Assembly (NCBI GenBank): GCA_963719135.1
Contig: CAVRAZ010000001.1
Coordinates: forward strand, 558,001-622,000
Source of the DNA: CAVRAZ01 sp963719135
Lineage (GTDB): Bacteria; Pseudomonadota; Gammaproteobacteria; DSM-19610
DNA length: 64,000 bases
Reading direction: 5' to 3'
In this document: positions 35,110 through 45,072 of the stretch, in pieces
Layout: every line of letters begins with the position of its first letter
Numbering within the stretch: position 1 is the first letter of the stretch
Position numbers and translations under genes: made by a program
The notes under the pieces: model-generated
What the model saw: the letters and a program-made list of their open reading frames with translations, nothing else
Databases searched by the model: none
Told to the model about the DNA's origin: nothing

Positions 35110-35281
35110 TGAGTTGCGCCGCGGAACCATACGGCGGAGCGTCTTTCACTGCTTGCCGAGTCGAGTTGACCGAAAGAGTGGCGCCCGGGCGGCGCTCGTC
35201 CTGGATCCATTGCCGCCGGATGAGCACTTGGTGACCGACCCACACGTGGCTCGTGTCCACAACATATTTGGAATCAGGCAT
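35110..35281 (-). pseudogene. PRC-barrel protein remnant
   Basis: The minus strand reads MPDSKYVVDTSHVWVGHQVL, then RRQWIQD and VNSTRQAVKDAPPYGSA. This matches the second half of PRC-barrel stress proteins (pattern VVDT..W..G..VL, then P.WI, then DLTR..IK..P.YD). Similarity ends abruptly after PPYGSA and the first half of the domain is absent, so this is a fragment. Confidence 0.5.
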
Positions 35282-35344
35282 TCTTGATTTCCGACGATCG
35301 AGAACCGGACGCGGAATCATCAGCAATAATTCAATCACGAGCAG

Positions 35345-35560
35345 ATGCGCCCGTATGTACGCTGACGAACACAGAGTGCGGGTGGCGCCGGTTCAATGCC
35401 ATTGCGATTGAGCACATCGGCAGCAACCGAGCCGCGCCCCACCCTATGGCCAAGGTCAAGCAGCGCACTTTGAGTCCCCGCATGTCACCGCCCCAATTGT
35501 CCAGTGCCATGTGCACGATCCACTCCGAGATCTCGCGCATTCTCCCTGGCGGCCTTGCCC
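35345..35560 (-). pseudogene. Possible transposase (integrase-core) remnant
   Basis: The minus strand reads LLDLGHRVGRGSVAADVLNR then NGIEPAPP, preceded by ARENARDLGVDRAHGTGQLG and an in-frame stop. This resembles the region before the integrase core in IS3/IS481-like transposases (LGHEVGRGTVANVLKRHGIEPAPER). The match is short and from memory only, so the call is weak. Confidence 0.3.
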
Positions 35561-35602
35561 GCGTTCTACGCATCGATAACTGCGCATGCGGCGTCGTATA
35601 GG

Positions 35603-36412
35603 TTATTTCTGACCCGCCCCGTTCACGGATGCCTCCGGCCAATTCCGGACTTGCTGCCAAGTATGCTGTACTGCAGGTGGTAGCTTGTCCATGTGCTTCA
35701 GGAACAGCGCGAGCGTCCAGATCTCCCGGTCGCTGAGGGTGTATCCGAATGAAGGCATGCCGGTCAGGCGAATACCGTGCTTGATCTTCCAGAACGAATC
35801 GCCCTCCGGGTCATCCTCAACCCCCTCGGTCGCCAATTGCGGCGGCTTTTGATAGAGGCCTTTCGCAATTGGCGATGACGACGCACCCCCCTTCGCGGAA
35901 CCGTGGCAAACCGCGCAGTTCCGCGCGAAAAGATGAACGCCTTCGAGGAGATTCTGCTCGGTCAGCGCCAGCGGATTTTGGCCCGTTGGGGCGTCGCGAC
36001 CGAGTGTCGCATCCAGCGAAGTACGGGCCATCCAGGTTTCCAGCCGACCGGGTTTCGCACGCTGTCCGCCATGGAAGGGCGAAGCCCGAGGCGGATAGTC
36101 CTCAGTAGGCGCCAGGTGTTTTCGCAGCAGCCCGAAGGGATGTGCGATAAACACATCCTAGCGCCGTAGAGCCATTGTGGGAGCTGTGCGAGGCGCATCG
36201 TGCCGAGCGTAGCGGACGCAGGGCGGCCGGGGCATATCGGTTGCCGCGTTGGCGAGTCGATTTTGGCGACTGGGATGTCCCAAAATCTTTCACGAGGTAG
36301 CGGCACGCTTGTCGGCGTTGGCTGGAATAAGCCCACTTCGGACCAGGGTGTACGCGCCGATCAGCGCAACGGCAAGCGTCAATGCGACTCCCGAAACTAT
36401 ACCTTTCAACAT
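35603..36412 (-). pseudogene. Membrane-anchored class I cytochrome c, split by an insertion
   Basis: A GGAGGAGG site and ATG at 36412 open a 40-codon frame coding for a signal/anchor (LTLAVALIGAYTLVRSG) and LIPANAD, then stops at 36290. The rest of the protein resumes about 230 bases later at AKPGRLETWMARTSLDATLG and includes the haem motif CAVCH and the axial Met region GMPSFGYTLSDREIWTL. In intact relatives the anchor is followed directly by this segment, so the gene appears interrupted between 36300 and 36066. Similar bases (GACAAGCGTGC and GACAGCGTGC) flank the insertion. The downstream piece alone has no signal peptide and would not be exported. Confidence 0.65.
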
Positions 36413-36527
36413 AACACCTCCTCCTTCGGCGGCAGCGCACCGCGGATATCCGGAAACAACGCCCTGACCGGCACCGTTCTTCTCACTTGATCTCCGTCAA
36501 CGCTGCCTTCCACCTTTGACAGTTCGT

Positions 36528-38669
<2,142 letters not shown>

Positions 38670-38681
38670 GCTCGTATTGAA

Positions 38682-41228
38682 TCACCGCTGCCACAGGATT
38701 CGCGCATCTTCGAGGGGAACCGCCACGCCGTCGCGGTGCGGTACGAGTCGCACCGTATAGTCTGTCGCAGGGCGGGCTGCGGACACCTCGGCGCGATAGG
38801 CGTAGCCGTTGGTTGCGCCCACCAGTTGCCGCACGCGCTGCATCGCCACGCGTTCCGGCGCGGTACCGTTAACGCCATTCGCATACAGCTCAACCCGAAC
38901 TGCCTCCGGGTCGAGTTCATCGAGATACACCTGCACTTCAAAGACGTGTTGCCCGCCATCGGTTTCGAGTTTCACCTCACCGAAGCGTAGTGCGGTCCAT
39001 TTTTGCTCCAGCGCCTTCCGCCAGTTAACGATATCCATGCCGATCCTGCCTTTGTCGGCGGCCCGCTCACGGTAGGCCGAGGCCGCCGGGAGGTAGTATT
39101 GCGCGGTGTATTCTCCTACCGCGCGGTTAGTGGAAAAGCGCGGCGTCAATCGCGCCATGCTTTCGCGCATCCGCGCCACCCAGGCGACGGGTATACCCTG
39201 TTCGTCACGCGTATAGAACTCAGGGATCACCTCACGCTCGAGCAGGTCATAGAGGGCTTGCGCTTCGGCTGCGTCCCAGGCGGGATCGTCGTCGTGTTCC
39301 CGGCCATCCCCCAACGCCCAGCCGACTTCCGGCGTGTAGGCTTCCGCCCACCAGCCGTCCAGTTCCGACAGATTCATGCCGCCATTGACCAGCACCTTCA
39401 TGCCGCTGGTTCCACACGCTTCCCAGGGGCGGCGCGGCGTGTTGATCCAGACATCCACGCCCTGCACCAACTGCTCGGTCAAATGCATGTCGTAATCACT
39501 GAGGAAGATCACATGGGGGCGCACCTCGGGCTGCCGGATGAAATGCGTCCATTGCTTAATCAGGGCCTGCCCCGCCAGGTCTGCGGGATGGGCCTTGCCG
39601 GCCATGATGAGCTGTACCGGGCGTTGCGGATTCGTCAGCAGGCGCAGCAGGCGTTCGGGGTCGTGGAGCAGCAGGTTCGGTCTTTTGTAGCTTGCAAAAC
39701 GGCGTGCAAAACCCAGCGTCAACGTATTGCAGTCAAACAGATGTTTCGCCGCAGCAACCGCCTCGGGCGCTGCACCTGACGCGGCCAGTTGCCGGGACAA
39801 TCGTTCGCGGGCGTATTCCACAAGAGACTTGCCGGCGTCGGTACGGAATTGCCAGAGTCTGGCGTCGGAGACACGGCGCATGTCCTGCTCCAGAGTCTCC
39901 ACTGTCCCCAGCCAGCGGTCCTTGCCACAGGTTTCCGTCCAGAGATCATCGGCCGGGGCCGAGTCCCAGGTCGGCATATGCACGCCGTTGGTCACGTGTC
40001 CGACCGGGACTTCTTCCATCGGCCAGTGTGGAAAGAGCGGCTCAAACAGGTGCCGGCTCACCCTGCCATGCAGGCTGCTCACGCCATTCACCGCGCCGCT
40101 GCCGCGAATCGCCAGATAGGCCATATTGAAAGGTTCCGACGCGTCGTTCGGGTTCTCGCGGCCCAGGGCCAGCAAATCGTGGCGGGTTATACCGAGACGC
40201 TGCTCGGCATAACCACCGAGGTATTGCTCGATGAGGACCGGTGCGAAACGATCAAAGCCGGCCGCCACCGCCGTGTGCGTGGTGAAGAGGTTGCCCGCCC
40301 GGGTGACGGCCAGCGCGGCCTCGAAGGTCAGCCCGTTTTCCTCCATGAAGCTGCGCGCGCGTTCCAGCACGGCGAAGGCCGCATGCCCTTCATTCAGGTG
40401 GCAGACTTCCGGTTGGATACCGAGTGCGGCGAGCAGCCGCCAGCCGCCGATGCCGAGCAGCAGTTCCTGTTTCAGGCGCAACTCCGGCCCGCCGCCGTAC
40501 AGCTCGCTGGTAATGCCGCGATGCGCCGGGTAATTCGCGGCGTCATTGCTGTCCAGCAGGTACAGCTTCACGCAACCAACCTGCACCTGCCAGGCACGCA
40601 GCCAGACCGAGTAACCGGGCAAGGAGATTTCCAGGCGCAACCACTCGCCATTCGGTTTGCGCAGCGGTGTGGCCGGCAACTGCCCGGGATCGTTGTACGG
40701 GTACAGGGCCTGTTGCGCGCCATCCTTGTCGATCACCTGGCGAAAATAACCTTGCTGGTAGAGCAGCCCAACGCCGATCACCGGAACGCCGAGATCGCTG
40801 GCGGCCTTGAGTTGATCGCCGGCCACGTTGCCGAGCCCGCCCGAGTAAATGGGCAAGGCTTCGCTCAGCATGAATTCCATACTGAAATAGGCAACACAGC
40901 CTAGCTGCGATTGCGGCCAGGTTTGCTGAAACCACGCGGGCGCCTCCGCCGCATCCCGCCTGGCTTGCACCAGGTCGTCAATGTTCTTGCGGAAAGCGGG
41001 ATCGACTAACACACGCTGGAGTTTCTCTCGCGAAACCGTCTGCAGGACGGCCCAGGGGTTTTGCGTGAGCGCCCACAACACGGGATCCAGCTGCCGCCAC
41101 ACCTGATCGGTGGCATGATTCCACGACGAACGCATATCCAGGGCAAGCTCGGCCAGGGAATCGAACCCCTCCATGTCCGCGGGTAAAAGAAGCTCCTTCG
41201 GGTGACTGACCCGAGTTTGCTCGCTCAT
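38682..41228 (-). CDS. glgP: Alpha-glucan phosphorylase
   Basis: This 848-residue enzyme removes glucose-1-phosphate from glycogen ends. It has YFSMEFMLSEALPIYSGGLG near residue 120, the glycogen-facing HLNEGHAAFAVLER and the PLP region EACGTSGMKVLVNGGMNLSE with the Schiff-base Lys. It belongs to the actinobacterial/thermophile-type alpha-glucan phosphorylases (about 850 residues) rather than the E. coli GlgP type. The ATG at 41228 follows an AGGAGAGC site; the 37 upstream codons are not family-like. It lies 170 bases after transketolase. Confidence 0.92.
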   Translation of the reverse strand: MSEQTRVSHPKELLLPADMEGFDSLAELALDMRSSWNHATDQVWRQLDPVLWALTQNPWAVLQTVSREKLQRVLVDPAFRKNIDDLVQARRDAAEAPAWFQQTWPQSQLGCVAYFSMEFMLSEALPIYSGGLGNVAGDQLKAASDLGVPVIGVGLLYQQGYFRQVIDKDGAQQALYPYNDPGQLPATPLRKPNGEWLRLEISLPGYSVWLRAWQVQVGCVKLYLLDSNDAANYPAHRGITSELYGGGPELRLKQELLLGIGGWRLLAALGIQPEVCHLNEGHAAFAVLERARSFMEENGLTFEAALAVTRAGNLFTTHTAVAAGFDRFAPVLIEQYLGGYAEQRLGITRHDLLALGRENPNDASEPFNMAYLAIRGSGAVNGVSSLHGRVSRHLFEPLFPHWPMEEVPVGHVTNGVHMPTWDSAPADDLWTETCGKDRWLGTVETLEQDMRRVSDARLWQFRTDAGKSLVEYARERLSRQLAASGAAPEAVAAAKHLFDCNTLTLGFARRFASYKRPNLLLHDPERLLRLLTNPQRPVQLIMAGKAHPADLAGQALIKQWTHFIRQPEVRPHVIFLSDYDMHLTEQLVQGVDVWINTPRRPWEACGTSGMKVLVNGGMNLSELDGWWAEAYTPEVGWALGDGREHDDDPAWDAAEAQALYDLLEREVIPEFYTRDEQGIPVAWVARMRESMARLTPRFSTNRAVGEYTAQYYLPAASAYRERAADKGRIGMDIVNWRKALEQKWTALRFGEVKLETDGGQHVFEVQVYLDELDPEAVRVELYANGVNGTAPERVAMQRVRQLVGATNGYAYRAEVSAARPATDYTVRLVPHRDGVAVPLEDARILWQR

Positions 41229-41397
41229 AAGCTCTCCTTTACATTTGTCCCGGACGCAATCTCCGACGCCTGTGTGGGCGCCGCCAGCGCCGCGGTGCAG
41301 ACTTTGATACCCCCATTGCCTCCGATAGTTCAAAAGCACGGAGCGTTTCGATGCAAGACGTTTCCTCCGGTGGATTCAGGACCTTGCGAATCGGGTG

Positions 41398-43452
41398 TCA
41401 GCCCGCCAGCAGCGCCCTGGCCCGCGCGCAGACGTTATCCAGGGTAAAACCGTATTCGCGCAGCAATACCGCGGCCGGCGCGGAAGCGCCGAAGCGTTCC
41501 ACACCGAGCATAGCGCCGCGCGCACCGATGTAACGATCCCAGCCTTGCGACACACCCAGTTCGACCGCGAGCCGGGCACTGACCGCGGGCGGCAGTACCG
41601 CATCGCGTTCGGCTTGCGGTAAGGCTTCGAACAACTCCCAGCTCGGCATCGAGACGCAGCGCACGGCGATGTCTTGCTGTTGCAGGCGTTGCGCCGCCGC
41701 CACGATCAAGCTGACTTCGGAGCCGCTGGCGAGCAGGATCAGTTCCGGTTTGCCGTTCGGCGCATCGCTCAACACATAGGCGCCACGGCGCAATCCCTCC
41801 GCCGCCGCGTAGCGGCTGCGATCGAGCGTGGGCAGGTTTTGCCGGGTCAACACCAGCAGCACCGGGCGGTCGCGCGTTTCCAGCGCGACGCGCCAGGCCA
41901 CCGCGGTTTCGTTGGCGTCGCCGGGGCGGATCACGACAAGGTTCGGAATCGCACGCAGGTTCGCCAGTTGTTCCACCGGTTGATGAGTGGGACCGTCCTC
42001 GCCGACGGCGATGCTGTCGTGCGTGAACACATGCACGACGTGCAGCCCCATCAATGCCGCCAGCCGTAGCGACGGGCGCATATAGTCGGAGAAGATCAGA
42101 AAGGTGGAGCCATAGGGGATAAAGCCGCCGTGCGCGGCGAGGCCGTTGACGATGGCGCCCATCGCATGTTCGCGGACGCCGAAGTGCAGGTTGCGCCCGG
42201 CATAGCTCCAGCCAGCGCTGTCGGAGCCTTGTTCGTCTGTGTTGTTCGTCGCCGGCGGATTGAAATCGCCCAGTCCTTTCAAGGCCGTTTTCGTCGACGG
42301 GTCGAGGTCGGCCGAGCCGCCGGTCAGCGCCGGCAGTTTGGGCGCAATGGCGTTGATCACCTTGCCGGATGCATCGCGCGTCGCAAGACCCCTGTCATCG
42401 GCGTCGAATACCGGGATATCGGCATCCCAGCCCGGCGGCAGTTCGGCGCCCAGGCGACCCTGAAGCTCTTCGGCCAGATCCGGAAACGTCCTGGCGTAGG
42501 TGCTCAGCGACGAGTTCCATGCCGCCTCGTCCTGCGCGCCGCGTTCCACCGCCGCCCGGAAATGCGCCAGCGCGGCCGCCGGTATCAGGAACTCCGGCTC
42601 CGTCGGCCAACCCAGTGTCTGCTTGGTCTGGCGCACGTTGTCCACGCCGAGCGGGGAGCCGTGCGCCTTGAAGCTGTCCTGCTCGGGCGAGCCGTAGCCG
42701 ATATGCGTACGCACCAGGAGCAGCGAGGGCCGCGCGGTTTCCGCGCGCGCGGCGGCCAGGGCGGCGTCGATCGCAGCGAGATCGTTGCCGTCCGCCACCG
42801 ACAGGGTGTGCCAGCCATAGGCCTCGAAGCGCCGTGCGCGATTCTCGGAGAAGCTGATGTCGGTGCCGGCGGCGAGGGTGACGTAGTTGTCGTCGTAGAG
42901 GCAGGTGAGCTTGCCGAGCTTGAGGTGGCCGGCCAACGAGGCTGCTTCGGAAGCCACGCCTTCCATCAGGTCGCCGTCGCTGACGATGGCATAGGTCTGG
43001 TGATCGATGAGCGCGTGATCGGGACGATTGTAGCGGGCCGCGAGTTGCGCCTCCGCGATTGCCATGCCGACCGCGTTGCCGAAGCCCTGCCCCAGCGGCC
43101 CGGTGGTGGTTTCCACCCCAGGCGTGTGTCCGCGCTCGGGATGCCCCGGCGCCTTGCTGCCCCATTGGCGGAACTGCCGGATGTCGTCCAGCGAAAGCCC
43201 GTAGCCGCTCAGGTGGAGCAGACTGTAGAGCAGCGCCGAACCGTGTCCGGCCGAGAGCACGAAGCGGTCGCGGTTGAACCAATCGGGGTTGTGCGGGTTG
43301 TACTTGAGCCAGCGCGTCCACAGCACATAGGCCATCGGCGCGGCGCCGAGCGGCAGGCCCGGGTGCCCGCTGTTGGCCTTCTGCACCATGTCCACGGACA
43401 GGAAGCGCAGGGTGTTGATGCACTCCTGGTCGAGCGGCGTTGCAACTTTCAT
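41398..43452 (-). CDS. tkt: Transketolase
   Basis: The 684-residue TPP enzyme moves two-carbon units between sugar phosphates, supplying xylulose-5-phosphate for phosphoketolase. Motifs include ANSGHPGLPLGAAPMAYVLW, GPLGQGFGNAVGMAIAE, the Mg/TPP loop SDGDLMEGVASEAASLAG, the catalytic Glu in FGVREHAMGAIVNGLA, and THDSIAVGEDGPTHQPVEQL. Length is standard (about 665). Its ATG overlaps the stop of the chimeric remnant upstream (ATGA). Confidence 0.95.
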   Translation of the reverse strand: MKVATPLDQECINTLRFLSVDMVQKANSGHPGLPLGAAPMAYVLWTRWLKYNPHNPDWFNRDRFVLSAGHGSALLYSLLHLSGYGLSLDDIRQFRQWGSKAPGHPERGHTPGVETTTGPLGQGFGNAVGMAIAEAQLAARYNRPDHALIDHQTYAIVSDGDLMEGVASEAASLAGHLKLGKLTCLYDDNYVTLAAGTDISFSENRARRFEAYGWHTLSVADGNDLAAIDAALAAARAETARPSLLLVRTHIGYGSPEQDSFKAHGSPLGVDNVRQTKQTLGWPTEPEFLIPAAALAHFRAAVERGAQDEAAWNSSLSTYARTFPDLAEELQGRLGAELPPGWDADIPVFDADDRGLATRDASGKVINAIAPKLPALTGGSADLDPSTKTALKGLGDFNPPATNNTDEQGSDSAGWSYAGRNLHFGVREHAMGAIVNGLAAHGGFIPYGSTFLIFSDYMRPSLRLAALMGLHVVHVFTHDSIAVGEDGPTHQPVEQLANLRAIPNLVVIRPGDANETAVAWRVALETRDRPVLLVLTRQNLPTLDRSRYAAAEGLRRGAYVLSDAPNGKPELILLASGSEVSLIVAAAQRLQQQDIAVRCVSMPSWELFEALPQAERDAVLPPAVSARLAVELGVSQGWDRYIGARGAMLGVERFGASAPAAVLLREYGFTLDNVCARARALLAG

Positions 43453-43640
43453 GGCGTGGCTCCTCCCTGGCTGGCTCTGCGTGAGCGCGGCGTACTTGGA
43501 CGCAATGCGGTCCCATTCAGGTCGTCCCAGGACTTTGCGAAAAATTGCGCAGCCTCACCCAGGTCGGCGACGCTGCGTTCGTTAGCGAACAAAGTATTGT
43601 CCACAGACTGCAGGAATACCAACTCGTTCGTCGCAGTCAT
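43449..43640 (-). pseudogene. Chimeric remnant: HAD N-terminus joined to transaldolase C-terminus
   Basis: The 63-codon frame begins MTATNELVFLQSVDNTLFAN, matching the start of the HAD gene (MTAADERVFLL) and keeping the VDNTL catalytic loop that the other copy has lost. It then changes at RSVADL to EAAQFFAKSWDDL, which matches the transaldolase C-terminus (TAAFAKSWSDL). A deletion between VADL-like sequences in a former HAD-tal pair explains this. It cannot encode either enzyme. It overlaps zwf upstream and tkt downstream by four bases each. Confidence 0.7.
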
Positions 43641-45049
43641 TTTGCCGCCTTTACGAGTATTGGATTGTGCCAGCTTCCGTCTGCCGCAATGAGCGCGTCG
43701 GCCTGTTTCGGCCCCCAGCTGCCAGGCTTGTAGCGACGAGCCGGGTGGTGGGTAGTAAGCACCGGGTCGACCGCCGCCCAGGCCGCCTCAACCGCGTCCT
43801 CGCGGGTGAAGAGCGCGCCATCGCCGGCCATGGCGTCCGTCAACAGTCGCGCGTAGGGCGCTTCCTCCCCCGGCTGTTCTTCCAGCAGGTAGAGCTCGCG
43901 CTGGTCGCCGATGAACTCCTTGCCGGCACGCTTGACGCGCGCGGCGAGGGCAACGGCGGAGTTGGGAGATATCCGGAAGCGCAGATAATTGGCGCGCCCG
44001 TCGACCGGCCGGGAATCGTCGAACAGCCTTTGCGGTGGCGGCTTTAACTCCACCATGACCTCGGCCGCGGTTGCAGCCAGACATTTGCCGGAGCGCAGGT
44101 ACCACGGCACCCCTGCCCAGCGCCACGAGTCGATGAACAGCCGCAGGGCGCAGAACGTCTCGACATCCGATCCCTTCGCCACGCCCGGCTCCTTGCGGTA
44201 GCCGGCGTACTGGCCGCGCACCACGTCGTCCGCATGCAGGGGACGCATGGCCTGGAACACCTTGGCTTTCTCGCTGTGGACAGCGCCATAGCCCTGATAG
44301 GCCGGCGCCTCCATGGCCAGCAGCGCGACGACCTGGAACAGGTGGTTCTGGATAACATCGCGCAGGCAACCGGCGCTTTCGTAAAACGCGCCGCGGCCCT
44401 TCACGCCGAAATCCTCGGACAACGTGATCTGCACGCTGGCTACGTGGTTGCGGTTCCAGACCGGTTCGAGAAACGAATTGGCGAAACGGAAATAGAGGAT
44501 ATTCATGATCGCCTCTTTCCCGAGATAGTGGTCGATGCGGAAGATCGAATCTTCCGGAAATACCGATAGCGCGATGCGGTTGAGCCCCCGCGCCGAAGCC
44601 AGATCGCGGCCGAAGGGTTTTTCGACGATGACCCGCGCCTGATCGGCCAGACCTGCCGCACCGAGCCCTTTGATAACCGTGGCGAACAGCGCGGGCGGGA
44701 TGGCGAGGTAATGCGCCGGGCGCCGGACATCGCCCAGCGCCTGCTTGAGCAGCTTGAACGTACCCGGGTCGTTGTAATCACCGCCCACATACCGGAGCAG
44801 GGAAAGAAGGTGGCCGAGGGCATCCCGGTCATCGACCTTGCCGGCTTGCCTGATGCTGTCCGTCGCCTGTTTGCGCAGTTGCGCCAGGCTCCACTTCGGG
44901 GCGGCGACGCCAACCACCGGCACGTTGAGAACGCCGCGCCTGGCCATCGCGTAGAGCGCCGGAAAGATCATCTTGTGGGCGAGATCGCCGGTCACGCCGA
45001 AGATCACCAACGCATCAGCCGCCGTCATGCGGTTAGGGGTATTGCCCAT
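43637..45049 (-). CDS. zwf: Glucose-6-phosphate dehydrogenase
   Basis: This intact 470-residue enzyme oxidises glucose-6-phosphate to the lactone and makes NADPH. It shows the N-terminal FGVTGDLAHKMIFPALYAM, the EKPFGRDLASARGLN motif (143-157), the active-site RIDHYLGKEAIMNILYFRFA (171-190) and a complete C-terminal domain. Its last 894 bases are duplicated in the truncated copy 11 kb away. No 6-phosphogluconolactonase gene is visible in the window; that step may be encoded elsewhere or occur spontaneously. Confidence 0.94.
   Translation of the reverse strand: MGNTPNRMTAADALVIFGVTGDLAHKMIFPALYAMARRGVLNVPVVGVAAPKWSLAQLRKQATDSIRQAGKVDDRDALGHLLSLLRYVGGDYNDPGTFKLLKQALGDVRRPAHYLAIPPALFATVIKGLGAAGLADQARVIVEKPFGRDLASARGLNRIALSVFPEDSIFRIDHYLGKEAIMNILYFRFANSFLEPVWNRNHVASVQITLSEDFGVKGRGAFYESAGCLRDVIQNHLFQVVALLAMEAPAYQGYGAVHSEKAKVFQAMRPLHADDVVRGQYAGYRKEPGVAKGSDVETFCALRLFIDSWRWAGVPWYLRSGKCLAATAAEVMVELKPPPQRLFDDSRPVDGRANYLRFRISPNSAVALAARVKRAGKEFIGDQRELYLLEEQPGEEAPYARLLTDAMAGDGALFTREDAVEAAWAAVDPVLTTHHPARRYKPGSWGPKQADALIAADGSWHNPILVKAAK
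43640..44533. repeat. zwf: Direct repeat A2 (zwf 3-prime part, intact copy)
   Basis: This is the second member of the near-identical pair with 32560-33453. Identity extends from just after the HAD start codon to the RIDHYLGKE codons and stops where the other copy has its deletion joint. Confidence 0.85.
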
Positions 45050-45072
45050 GTCAGCGCCACTCTTCCTTCTAA

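Larger units (their letters stand above)
34922..35602. other. Stretch without intact genes, gene remnants
   Basis: No intact gene is seen over about 680 bases. A PRC-barrel remnant and a possible transposase remnant, listed separately, are the only recognisable content. Short open frames on both strands have no family resemblance and no ribosome-binding sites. Together with the transketolase fragment this looks like a zone of decayed DNA between gnd and the cytochrome remnant. Confidence 0.5.

Noticed and set aside
35331..35660. 109-codon minus-strand frame
   Set aside because: It is out of frame with the better-matching transposase-like reading and overlaps the cytochrome end; no family match.
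42130..43692. 520-codon plus-strand frame opposite transketolase
   Set aside because: Arg/Gly-rich shadow; transketolase motifs are on the minus strand.
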